From Spongiibacter nanhainus (GTDB lineage: Bacteria; Pseudomonadota; Gammaproteobacteria; Pseudomonadales; Spongiibacteraceae): a DNA stretch of 64,000 nt. Under the pieces are notes generated by a model. The model ran no database searches and was not told where the DNA came from. It saw only the letters and a list, made by a program, of their open reading frames with translations. Location: assembly GCF_016132545.1 (NCBI RefSeq), contig NZ_CP066167.1, forward strand, positions 957,001 through 1,021,000. Direction: 5' to 3'. Below, one piece after another: positions 35,711 to 43,172 of the stretch (within the stretch, counting starts at the first letter, position 1; the number at the start of each line of letters is the position of its first letter). Both the position numbers and the translations under genes were made by a program.

Positions 35711-35889
35711 AGTGACGGGTTAGCTTCCCGTTGCTTACTGGCCGGGTTTAGAGGATGTGTCCGCCCTTAGCTCTTGAAGCTGCGACGTAGATTATCCTCC
35801 CGGCCCCTCATCTTTGACATTGAATGGTATCCAAGCGCCCGGCGCTAGGGCCGGTGACGCTGCATGGACAAGGGGAGTTGGAAAGATGA
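35711..35889 (+). ncRNA. Predicted bridge RNA of IS110 copy 1
   Basis: The noncoding left end folds into three parts. The 5' hairpin is ACGGG 35715-35719 with CCCGT 35727-35731. The target loop is closed by GGCCGGG (35740-35746) plus AGGAT (35752-35756) against ATCCT (35794-35798) plus CCCGGCC (35799-35805). The donor loop is closed by TCATCTTT (35808-35815) and AAAGATGA (35882-35889), with an inner hairpin AGCGC-CCG-GCGCT (35834-35846). Guides: GTGTCCGCCCT (35757-35767) equals the left target plus core; CGTAG (35786-35790) complements CTACG on the right; ATGGTATC (35824-35831) equals the element's right end; ACAAG (35868-35872) complements CTTGT at its left end. Exact transcript ends are unknown. 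Confidence 0.8.
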
Positions 35890-36866
35890 CAGACGTTGTT
35901 GGGATCGATGTGAGCAAGGCCAAGCTGGATTGCCTGTGGCTTCGTGATCACACCACTTTGAAGGTGAAGACCAAAGTGATGGCCAATGACAATAAAGGCC
36001 ATCAAGCACTGTGCCAATGGTTGCCCAAGACCTTAAAGCTTGAGCCCGCACAGATTCTGGTGGTGATGGAAGCGACTGGGATTTACCATGAGCAGCTCGC
36101 CCTCACCTTACACGATGCCGGCTTTCGGGTTGCGGTGGTCAACCCGGCCCACATCAAAGCCTACGCCCACAGCCTGGGCAATACCCACAAAACGGATAAG
36201 CAAGATAGTTTAATCATTGCCCGCTTTGGCGCTGAACGCGACCCTGCCCTCTGGCAGCCCGAGCCGCTGGAAATCCGTGAGCTGAAGGCGCTGATTGCCC
36301 GCCTGGAAGCACTGGAAGTGGATTACCAGCGAGAATGCAACCGCTTGGAGAAGGCGGAACTCCGCCCTGCATCGCAGACGGTTTTAGACTCTATCCACAC
36401 CATGCTCAGCGAGCTGGAGAAGGCGAAACGCCGTATCGAAGAGGACATCGACGACCACATTGATCGCCACCCTGGGCTCAAGCATGACAAGGCCTTGTTG
36501 GAGAGTATCCCCGGCGTGGGAAAGGTCGTCAGCCGCCTGATGCTGTCGGTGATCCATAGTCGGAATTTCACTGGCGCCAAACAGGTGGCGGCTTATCTTG
36601 GCCTGATTCCTACCCAGGTGGAATCGGGGGTGTTTCGAGGACGCAGTGCGCTGAGTAAGCGGGGCCCGGCCTCAGTGAGAGCGAAGCTGTACATGGCGGC
36701 CGTATGCGCCAGCCAGTACAACCCGGATGTCTCAGCGATGAAAGAACGACTATTGGCCAACGGTAAAAACCGCATGCAGACCATCGGTGCTGCCATGCGT
36801 AAGTTGGTGCATATCTGCTTTGGTGTGATCAAGAATCAAACGGAATACAGGCCACAAACGGTGTAA
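35886..36866 (+). CDS. IS110-family recombinase (DEDD transposase), copy 1
   Basis: A 326-residue recombinase. The N-terminal RuvC-like domain has the DEDD residues Asp8 (GIDVSKAKLD), Glu62 (VMEATGIYH), Asp104 and Asp107 (HKTDKQDS). A coiled region spans about 140-195. The C-terminal Tnp domain carries a helix-hairpin-helix-like SIPGVGKVVSRL and the SGVFRGRSALSKRG region with the candidate catalytic Ser247. The start at 35886 gives the family N-terminus; the ATG lies inside the 3' arm of the predicted donor-loop stem. Copy 2 differs at residues 151 (C/S), 227 (N/D) and 273 (V/G). Confidence 0.95.
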   Translation: MTDVVGIDVSKAKLDCLWLRDHTTLKVKTKVMANDNKGHQALCQWLPKTLKLEPAQILVVMEATGIYHEQLALTLHDAGFRVAVVNPAHIKAYAHSLGNTHKTDKQDSLIIARFGAERDPALWQPEPLEIRELKALIARLEALEVDYQRECNRLEKAELRPASQTVLDSIHTMLSELEKAKRRIEEDIDDHIDRHPGLKHDKALLESIPGVGKVVSRLMLSVIHSRNFTGAKQVAAYLGLIPTQVESGVFRGRSALSKRGPASVRAKLYMAAVCASQYNPDVSAMKERLLANGKNRMQTIGAAMRKLVHICFGVIKNQTEYRPQTV

Positions 36867-36907
36867 AAAACACCGCTTGTGGCGGTATGGGAGAGATGGT
36901 ATCTACG

Positions 36908-37161
36908 CTGGGCTTTGGGGTAGGGTGGACAGAGCGTTACCTGTCCACCATTTAAGATCACCATAGGCGGTAGGTTGGGTTGGCAAACCCAACAACCATA
37001 GCGCGAGGGGCGTACATCGCCGTTTCTGTACGCCATGAAGGTGCCGCCTACACCGAGCTACTCCCTCGCCCGCCTGCGTGATTGCGGCATCTTGCCGATG
37101 CCGCAGTGAATCCCGGGGGATGGCCTGCATGGACGCGGCGGACACAAATGCGGTGTCCGCC
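36908..37161. repeat. Nest of five palindromes between the two IS110 copies
   Basis: Five hairpins lie in about 250 bases: GGTGGACAG/CTGTCCACC (36924-36932, 36941-36949); GTTGGGTT/AACCCAAC (36974-36981, 36986-36993); GGCGTACA/TGTACGCC (37009-37016, 37027-37034); TGCGGCAT/ATGCCGCA (37083-37090, 37098-37105); GGCGGACAC/GTGTCCGCC (37137-37145, 37153-37161). The first and last match the A and B palindromes of the 5.7 kb block. The last one is the left target of IS110 copy 2. No gene was found here. Confidence 0.85.
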
Positions 37162-37176
37162 CTTGTATCTCTCCAA

Positions 37177-37355
37177 AGTGACGGGTTAGCTTCCCGTTGC
37201 TTACTGGCCGGGTTTAGAGGATGTGTCCGCCCTTAGCTCTCGAAGCTGCGACGTAGATTATCCTCCCGGCCCCTCATCTTTGACATTGAATGGTATCCAA
37301 GCGCCCGGCGCTAGGGCCGGTGACGCTGCATGGACAAGGGGAGTTGGAAAGATGA
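37177..37355 (+). ncRNA. Predicted bridge RNA of IS110 copy 2
   Basis: Same fold as in copy 1. The left target guide GTGTCCGCCCT (37223-37233) is identical, 11 of 11, to the left target of this copy at 37153-37163. The right target guide CGTAG (37252-37256) complements CTACG at 38369-38373. The donor guides ATGGTATC (37290-37297) and ACAAG (37334-37338) match the element ends. Confidence 0.8.
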
Positions 37356-38332
37356 CAGACGTTGTTGGGATCGATGTGAGCAAGGCCAAGCTGGATTGCC
37401 TGTGGCTTCGTGATCACACCACTTTGAAGGTGAAGACCAAAGTGATGGCCAATGACAATAAAGGCCATCAAGCACTGTGCCAATGGTTGCCCAAGACCTT
37501 AAAGCTTGAGCCCGCACAGATTCTGGTGGTGATGGAAGCGACTGGGATTTACCATGAGCAGCTCGCCCTCACCTTACACGATGCCGGCTTTCGGGTTGCG
37601 GTGGTCAACCCGGCCCACATCAAAGCCTACGCCCACAGCCTGGGCAATACCCACAAAACGGATAAGCAAGATAGTTTGATCATTGCCCGCTTTGGCGCTG
37701 AACGCGACCCTGCCCTCTGGCAGCCCGAGCCGCTGGAAATCCGTGAGTTGAAGGCGCTGATTGCCCGTCTGGAAGCACTGGAAGTGGATTACCAGCGAGA
37801 ATCCAACCGCTTGGAGAAGGCGGAACTCCGCCCTGCATCGCAGACGGTTTTAGACTCTATCCACACCATGCTCAGCGAGCTGGAAAAGGCGAAACGCCGT
37901 ATCGAAGAGGACATCGACGACCACATTGATCGCCACCCTGGGCTCAAGCATGACAAGGCCTTGTTGGAGAGTATCCCCGGCGTGGGAAAGGTCGTCAGCC
38001 GCCTGATGTTGTCGGTGATCCATAGCCGGGATTTCACTGGCGCCAAACAGGTGGCGGCTTATCTTGGCCTGATTCCTACCCAGGTGGAATCGGGGGTGTT
38101 TCGAGGACGCAGTGCGCTGAGTAAGCGGGGCCCGGCCTCAGTGAGAGCGAAGCTGTACATGGCGGCCGGATGCGCCAGCCAGTACAACCCGGATGTCTCA
38201 GCGATGAAAGAACGACTATTGGCCAACGGTAAAAACCGCATGCAGACCATCGGTGCTGCCATGCGTAAGTTGGTGCATATCTGCTTTGGTGTGATCAAGA
38301 ATCAAACGGAATACAGGCCACAAACGGTGTAA
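37352..38332 (+). CDS. IS110-family recombinase (DEDD transposase), copy 2
   Basis: A 326-residue recombinase, nearly identical to copy 1. All DEDD residues (8, 62, 104, 107) and Ser247 are kept. It differs at Ser151, Asp227 and Gly273. The start codon is placed as in copy 1, within the donor-loop stem. No frameshift or stop is seen, so it appears functional. Confidence 0.95.
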   Translation: MTDVVGIDVSKAKLDCLWLRDHTTLKVKTKVMANDNKGHQALCQWLPKTLKLEPAQILVVMEATGIYHEQLALTLHDAGFRVAVVNPAHIKAYAHSLGNTHKTDKQDSLIIARFGAERDPALWQPEPLEIRELKALIARLEALEVDYQRESNRLEKAELRPASQTVLDSIHTMLSELEKAKRRIEEDIDDHIDRHPGLKHDKALLESIPGVGKVVSRLMLSVIHSRDFTGAKQVAAYLGLIPTQVESGVFRGRSALSKRGPASVRAKLYMAAGCASQYNPDVSAMKERLLANGKNRMQTIGAAMRKLVHICFGVIKNQTEYRPQTV

Positions 38333-38387
38333 AAAACACCGCTTGTGGCGGTATGGGAGAGATGGTATCTACGGGCCGCGCTGGGCC

Positions 38388-38528
38388 TCAATGCTTCTGT
38401 GGCGTATTGTCGGCAGCGTGTTTGTGACCCTGCTTTGACGGTGTGGTTGAGCGGTGCCCCGGTGGGGCTTTCATCGCCTCTTTCATCAGCGCGACGGTGT
38501 TGGACGCAGAGCAACGAATGCGGATCAT
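38388..38528 (-). CDS. Possible small Fur-controlled ORF, 46 residues
   Basis: Reading away from the Fur box on the minus strand, an ATG at 38528 follows a good ribosome site (GAGGGAAA). It opens a 46-residue frame beginning MIRIRCSASNTVALMKEAMK and ending 17 bases from IS110 copy 2. A second, longer frame from 38583 runs into the element. The sequence matches no family I know and may instead be a noncoding transcript. Support is limited to the ribosome site and the Fur box. Confidence 0.25.
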   Translation of the reverse strand: MIRIRCSASNTVALMKEAMKAPPGHRSTTPSKQGHKHAADNTPQKH

Positions 38529-38590
38529 GGCGGTTTCCCTCGAAGTAGTGTGCGCAGGGGTGTCGGGCCCGGCTTGCAAACATACTAATC

Positions 38591-38609
38591 CATAATAATA
38601 ATCGTTATC
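38591..38609. promoter_or_regulatory. Fur box
   Basis: The 19 bases CATAATAATAATCGTTATC match the classical Fur consensus GATAATGATAATCATTATC at 16 of 19 positions. The box is not upstream of any convincing large gene: to the left lie a 46-codon ORF and the IS110 element, to the right the 3' end of a convergent regulator gene. Confidence 0.75.
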
Positions 38610-38690
38610 AATTGATCTGGCGCAAAACTATGGCGATTTAAGCGTTTGCCGGTTTGCGTGCTTTTGTGGGGTGAGGGCAGTGGTCGGTAC

Positions 38691-39704
38691 TCAATCTTGC
38701 GGCCGGTGCTGGGGGTGGTGTTGCAAATAGCTACGGGGTGTTACCCCCATCCACTTTTTAAAGGCGCGGCTGAAGGCGCTGGTCTCCGAAAAGCCCAGCC
38801 GAATGGCGGTATCTTCCACCGAGCAGTGCTGATAACGCAGTAAATCCACTGCCACATCGCAGCGTAGCTGATCCTTAATGTGCTGAAGCTGGAGCCCTTC
38901 CTTACGGAGTTTTGTCCGCAGGGTATGAGGGTGCATCCCCAGGCCCCGGGCCACGTCACCAATGCCGGGGTTGTCTGACAGCCGTGGCAATAGATACTGG
39001 ATTACCTTGTGGCGATAGCTCTGTTGCTGAGAGCGCTGCGCCACCATGGCCAGGTTGGTGTGCTCGAGAAAGGCCTTCAGGGTGGCAGCGTTTTGGGCAA
39101 TGGGCTGGGCCAGAAAGCGCTCGGCAAAACTGAAATAACTGTCAGGCTGGTCAAAGGCAAATTGATTGCAGTCAAACAGTCGCCGGTATTCATTGCGTCG
39201 CCCTCGGTCGGCAAAGCAAAAGCCCACCTCTAGTAGCGGAATGGGCTGATTAATCAGCCAGTTGGCGTAGCGCGACACATAAAACAAAAACGACTCAAAG
39301 ATGTAGTCGCTAAAAGGGTGGTCACTGGCCCGGTGCATGTGGAAGGTGGCCGTGTCACCACTGCTTTCAAACTGGGTTTCGATGCCCCAGGGGATCAGCC
39401 GATAAAACCGCGCCAGCCGGCGCATCGCATCGCCGAGATTTTCAGCGCCAATACTCAATTGCGCCATGGTGGCCCAGCTACCCAGGGGTTGGGGGGCGTC
39501 GCCGTGGCCCAGTTGCTCGTCGCCGGTTTCCAGCATGGCGTCCCGCAGCAGGTTGGCAAAATCCTCCCCTGGCAGCCGGGCTGAGGAGTGCTCCAGAGAG
39601 TCGGCCGGGATACCGTTGCGGGTCAGCAGACGAGACCGGGTGTCGGCGGGCAAGCCGCGGGTGGCAGCGTCGACAAAATAAGCAGAAACCGTGGGCGCGT
39701 GCAT
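38691..39704 (-). CDS. AraC family transcriptional regulator (OruR/GbdR-like N-terminal domain)
   Basis: A 337-residue regulator with the Arabinose_bd/DUF4066-like N-terminal domain (about 20-210) typical of AraC proteins near lipid and acyl-CoA genes. The C-terminal AraC helix-turn-helix pair (about 235-330) includes DVARGLGMHPHTLRTKLRKEG and IRLGFSETSAFSRAFKKWMGVTPRSY. It is divergent from the beta-oxidation operon starting at 39883 and is the likely regulator of that operon. The inducer is unknown. Confidence 0.88.
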   Translation of the reverse strand: MHAPTVSAYFVDAATRGLPADTRSRLLTRNGIPADSLEHSSARLPGEDFANLLRDAMLETGDEQLGHGDAPQPLGSWATMAQLSIGAENLGDAMRRLARFYRLIPWGIETQFESSGDTATFHMHRASDHPFSDYIFESFLFYVSRYANWLINQPIPLLEVGFCFADRGRRNEYRRLFDCNQFAFDQPDSYFSFAERFLAQPIAQNAATLKAFLEHTNLAMVAQRSQQQSYRHKVIQYLLPRLSDNPGIGDVARGLGMHPHTLRTKLRKEGLQLQHIKDQLRCDVAVDLLRYQHCSVEDTAIRLGFSETSAFSRAFKKWMGVTPRSYLQHHPQHRPQD

Positions 39705-39882
39705 ACGGCAGTATCTTTGCTGGTGGAGCGGAGATTATAACGAAATGTCAAGTTGCCCGCCACCGCAGATCATGGTCACTGCCTGCTCTCAACGCCACAA
39801 TGCTCATCGAATTTTAAGTGTCGGCGTGATGACTACAGCATCTGCCGATCTTCACAACAATGATTTAAGCGAGGGCATCACC

Positions 39883-40653
39883 ATGGATATCAAAGATAAA
39901 GTGGCTGTGGTTACCGGCGGCGCGTCGGGCATGGGTCTGGAAATTCTCAAGCGACTGGTATCGCTGGGCGGCAAAGGCGTGATCTTTGACGTTAACGCCG
40001 AGCTTGGTGAAGCCAAAGCCAAAGAACTGGGTGATAGCGTGATCTTTGCCCAGGTCGATGTTACCAATGAGGAGTCGGTCAAAGCCGGCGTTGCCAAAGC
40101 CGTTGAAGCCTTCGGTGCCATCCACTTCAATATCAACTGCGCGGGCATTGCCACCGGCAGCAAAACCGTAGGCAAAGACGGCCCGTTTCCCCTGGATCTG
40201 TGGAGCAAAACCCTGGCGGTCAACCTGACCGGTACTTTTAATGTACTGCGCCTATGCGCCGAACAGATGACCAAGAACGAGCCGCTGACCGAAGATGGCT
40301 GTCGCGGCGTGATCGTTAATACCGCCTCTGTGGCCGCCTTTGAAGGCCAGGTTGGTCAGGCCGCATACAGTGCCAGCAAGGGTGGCATTGTCGGCATGAC
40401 CCTGCCCATCGCTCGGGACCTGTCCACCTTTGGTATCCGCGTTAACACCATTGCCCCGGGCTTGATCGATACGCCGATGTTTGAATCCCTGCCGGCGCCG
40501 GTCTATGAGTCCTTGAGCCGCACACCGCTGTTCCCCCAGCGTTTGGGCCGCCCCCAGGACATCGCCCACATTGTCACGTCTATTATTGAAAACGACTACA
40601 TCAACGGCGAGTGCGTGCGTATGGACGCCGGTCTGCGGATGCAGCCGAAATAG
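39883..40653 (+). CDS. SDR, 3-hydroxyacyl-CoA dehydrogenase type 2 (HSD10-like)
   Basis: A 256-residue NAD-dependent SDR. The cofactor motif TGGASGMG (11-18) has a following acidic stretch favouring NAD; NCAG, then AAYSASKGG with catalytic Tyr and Lys, are present. The insertion GVIVNTASVAAFEGQVGQ and the C-terminal QRLGRPQDIAHIV are typical of HSD17B10-type enzymes that oxidise 3-hydroxy-2-methylacyl-CoA. It heads an operon with a racemase, thiolases and an acyl-CoA dehydrogenase. The start at 39883 was chosen over 39691 on family length. Confidence 0.88.
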   Translation: MDIKDKVAVVTGGASGMGLEILKRLVSLGGKGVIFDVNAELGEAKAKELGDSVIFAQVDVTNEESVKAGVAKAVEAFGAIHFNINCAGIATGSKTVGKDGPFPLDLWSKTLAVNLTGTFNVLRLCAEQMTKNEPLTEDGCRGVIVNTASVAAFEGQVGQAAYSASKGGIVGMTLPIARDLSTFGIRVNTIAPGLIDTPMFESLPAPVYESLSRTPLFPQRLGRPQDIAHIVTSIIENDYINGECVRMDAGLRMQPK

Positions 40654-40719
40654 CACTTGATCGCCAAAGCGAACGATGGTGAAGACGAGCGTGTCGCGCG
40701 GTAAAGATTAGAGGAAATC

Positions 40720-41862
40720 GTGATGAACAATGGCAAAGGTCCCCTGGCGGGGCTAAAAGTCCTCGAGCTGGAAGGTCTTGGCCCGGCGCCGTTTTGCGGC
40801 ATGATGCTGGCGGATATGGGCGCAGAAGTGATTTCTCTTACCCGCAAGTCCAGCGATAAAGCCCGCCCCGATGCCGTGAGTGAGCGGGGCAAGCAGAGCA
40901 TTGCCGTCAACCTGAAAAGCCCAGAGGGCGTGGCGCTGGTGCATCGCCTGTGCGCCAGCGTGGACGTGTTGATTGAAGGCTTCCGCCCCGGCGTGGCCGA
41001 GCGTCTGGGTATCGGCCCTGAAGACTGTATGGCCCACAACCCCAAGCTGGTTTACGGCCGCATGACCGGTTGGGGCCAAGACGGTCCGCTGGCCCAGGCC
41101 GCCGGTCACGACCTCAACTACATTGCCTTGTCCGGTGCCTTGCACGGCATGGGTGATCCCGATCGTCCGCCCAAACCACCGCTGAACCTGGTGGGGGATT
41201 TTGGCGGCGGCGGCATGTTCCTCGCCTTTGGGGTGATGTGTGCGGTGTATGAAGCCGGCCGCTCTGGCAAGGGACAGGTCATCGACGTATCCATGGTGGA
41301 AGGCGCCGCCACGCTGATGCACATGATGTATGCCTGGATGGCGGATGGTCGCTGGCAGGATCAGCGCGGCAGCAACATGCTGGACGGCGCGGCTCACTTC
41401 TACGACAGTTACGAAACCAGCGACGGCAAATACATCACCCTGGGCGCCATCGAGCCGCAGTTCTATAAGCTTATGCGGGACAAACTGGAACTGAGCGACG
41501 ATGAGTTCGGTCATCAGAACGACCCCCAGCACTGGCCCAGCCTGAAGGAAAAAATTACCGCCCTGATCAAAACCCGCAGTCGCGATCAGTGGTGCGAGCT
41601 ATTGGAAGGCAGCGATGTGTGTTTTGCGCCGGTGCTGTCGATGAAGGAAGCCCCCTTGCACCCACACAATCAGCAACGCGGTAGCTTCTATACCCAAGAC
41701 GGCGTCGTGCAGCCGTCACCGGCGCCCAAGTTTAGTCGTACGCCGGCTGCGCAGCCTGAATCGCCGGCCATGGCCGGGCAGGATAACGAAGCAGTTATGC
41801 TGCGACTGGGCTATAGCGTGGAGGAGATTGGCGCGCTCAGGGAACAAGGCATTCTGGTTTAA
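40720..41862 (+). CDS. CaiB/BaiF family protein, alpha-methylacyl-CoA racemase-like
   Basis: A 380-residue family III enzyme. The segment GLKVLELEGLGPAPFCGMMLADMGAEV, the R-R-rich DVLIEGFRPGVAERLG, GHDLNYIALSGALH, the catalytic Asp189 in GKGQVIDVSMVEGA, and FYDSYETSDGKYITLGAIEP are those of alpha-methylacyl-CoA racemases rather than plain CoA-transferases. It would epimerise 2-methylacyl-CoAs so that the stereospecific dehydrogenase can act. The neighbours agree: methyl-branched acyl-CoA oxidation. Confidence 0.85.
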   Translation: MMNNGKGPLAGLKVLELEGLGPAPFCGMMLADMGAEVISLTRKSSDKARPDAVSERGKQSIAVNLKSPEGVALVHRLCASVDVLIEGFRPGVAERLGIGPEDCMAHNPKLVYGRMTGWGQDGPLAQAAGHDLNYIALSGALHGMGDPDRPPKPPLNLVGDFGGGGMFLAFGVMCAVYEAGRSGKGQVIDVSMVEGAATLMHMMYAWMADGRWQDQRGSNMLDGAAHFYDSYETSDGKYITLGAIEPQFYKLMRDKLELSDDEFGHQNDPQHWPSLKEKITALIKTRSRDQWCELLEGSDVCFAPVLSMKEAPLHPHNQQRGSFYTQDGVVQPSPAPKFSRTPAAQPESPAMAGQDNEAVMLRLGYSVEEIGALREQGILV

Positions 41863-41915
41863 GAGCGCTGTTCACTAACACATACCTAATTACCATCAGA
41901 TTGTAGGAGACCACC

Positions 41916-43148
41916 ATGAGCGAAGCGTGGATTATCGATGCCTGCCGTACCCCCCGAGGTATTGGCAAGAGAGGCAAAGGTGCACTTACAGAGATACACC
42001 CCCAGCAGTTGGGCGCCACGGTGCTCAAGGCGCTGGCGGAGCGCAATAACCTTAACACCGCCGACGTCGACGATATTATCTGGGGCACCAGCTGCCAGCA
42101 CGGCCGTCACTCCGGGGATATGGGACGGATGTCAGCCCTGGATGCCGGCTACGACATCACCAGCAGTGGCGTGACGCTGGACCGTTTTTGTGGCTCGGGG
42201 ATCACCAGTTTTAATATCGCCTCGTCATCGATAATGGCGGGTATGGAAGACGTGGTCATTGCCGGCGGCGCCGAGATGATGTCCAGCTACGGTTACGACA
42301 ACGGTCTACCTACATTAATGGACAACGGCAACCTGCGCCTGCGGGCCCGCCACCCCCAATCCAACCAGGGCGTGTGTGCGGATGCCATCGCCACCCTGGA
42401 AGGTATCGACCGGGAAGCGCTGGACGCCCTGGCGGTGGTGAGCCAGCAGCGCGCCGCCCACGCTATTGAGAACGGCCACTTCGATAAAAGCCTGGTGCCG
42501 GTGTATTTTGAAGACGGCACCCTGGCGCTGGACAAAGAAGAATTTCCCCGCCCCGGTACGACCTTGGAAACCCTCTCCCAGTTGCGTCCCTCCTTTGCGG
42601 ATATGGCAGACCAACCGCTGGATGAAGGTGGCACCACTTACCGCTCGCTGATCCAACAAAAATTCCCCGATTTGCAGATCAACCACGTTCACCACGGCGG
42701 TAACTCCTCGGGTGTGGTGGATGGCGCAGCGGCCATTTTGCTGGCGTCTCCGGAGTACGCCAAAAAGCAGGGCTGGACGCCCCGGGCGCGTATTGTCGCC
42801 ACCGCTAACATGGGTGATTGCCCAACCCTGATGCTGAATGCGCCAGTGGAAGCTACCAAGAAAGTGCTTAACAAAGCCGGGCTGACCCTTGACGATATCG
42901 ACCTGTTTGAAGTCAATGAAGCCTTTTCTGTTGTCGTCGAGCGCTACATTCGCAAGTTGAGCATTGACCGCGATAAGGTCAACGTCAACGGTGGCGCCAT
43001 GGCGCTGGGCCATCCCATTGGTGCCACCGGGTCGATGCTGATCGGCACCGTGCTGGACGAGCTGGAACGCCGGGGACTGCAACGCGGTCTGGTGACTATG
43101 TGTACCGGTGGCGGTATGGCGCCGGCGGTCATTATCGAACGACTTTAA
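41916..43148 (+). CDS. Thiolase (acetyl-CoA acyltransferase)
   Basis: A 410-residue thiolase. The acyl-accepting Cys92 lies in DRFCGSG; NEAF, GGAMALGHPIGATGSM and the second Cys in CTGGGMA are in place. It carries an unusual CQHGRHSGDMGRMSALDAGYD stretch before the active site. It performs the last cleavage of beta-oxidation. It is one of two thiolases in the operon, the other at 45315, perhaps for different chain or branch types. Confidence 0.92.
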   Translation: MSEAWIIDACRTPRGIGKRGKGALTEIHPQQLGATVLKALAERNNLNTADVDDIIWGTSCQHGRHSGDMGRMSALDAGYDITSSGVTLDRFCGSGITSFNIASSSIMAGMEDVVIAGGAEMMSSYGYDNGLPTLMDNGNLRLRARHPQSNQGVCADAIATLEGIDREALDALAVVSQQRAAHAIENGHFDKSLVPVYFEDGTLALDKEEFPRPGTTLETLSQLRPSFADMADQPLDEGGTTYRSLIQQKFPDLQINHVHHGGNSSGVVDGAAAILLASPEYAKKQGWTPRARIVATANMGDCPTLMLNAPVEATKKVLNKAGLTLDDIDLFEVNEAFSVVVERYIRKLSIDRDKVNVNGGAMALGHPIGATGSMLIGTVLDELERRGLQRGLVTMCTGGGMAPAVIIERL

Positions 43149-43172
43149 ATCAACAATAAGCGGAGTTGCACC

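Larger units (their letters stand above)
35696..36902 (+). mobile_element. IS110-family insertion sequence, copy 1
   Basis: An element of 1207 bases counting one copy of the CT core. Limits come from comparison with copy 2 (shared sequence 35695-36907 against 37161-38373, about 99 percent by eye) and from the target. The left flank ends in the palindrome arm and CT, and the right flank begins CTACG, like the unoccupied repeat at 5912-5924 (GTGTCCGCC, then CTACC). Subterminal inverted repeats are ATCTCTCC (35701-35708) and GGAGAGAT (36890-36897). The long noncoding end is upstream of the recombinase, as in IS110-group elements with a left-end bridge RNA. Confidence 0.85.
37162..38368 (+). mobile_element. 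IS110-family insertion sequence, copy 2
   Basis: Same orientation and length as copy 1, shifted by exactly 1466 bases, with only about ten base differences noticed. It is inserted directly behind GTGTCCGCC (37153-37161) at the CT core (37162-37163); the right flank reads CTACG (38369-38373) and then diverges from copy 1. Inverted repeats, guide loops and recombinase are all intact, so this copy too may be active. Confidence 0.87.
38374..38690. other. Region between IS110 copy 2 and the AraC gene, with Fur box and a possible small ORF
   Basis: The 317 bases after the element hold a near-consensus Fur box and, on the minus strand, a 46-codon frame leading towards the element. Nothing else recognisable was seen. 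The plus-strand side of the box has only about 80 bases before the 3' end of the convergent AraC gene. Confidence 0.5.

Noticed and set aside
36908-37161. CRISPR-like repeat array between the IS copies
   Set aside because: The repeats are different palindromes without regular spacers or identical repeats.
35696-38368. Composite transposon formed by the two IS110 copies
   Set aside because: There is no cargo gene between them, only 253 bases of palindromes, and IS110 elements do not usually form such composites.
38302-38583. 93-codon minus-strand frame running from beside the Fur box into IS110 copy 2
   Set aside because: The second half lies inside the element, antisense to its end, and the composition looks non-coding; the shorter 46-codon frame has the better ribosome site.
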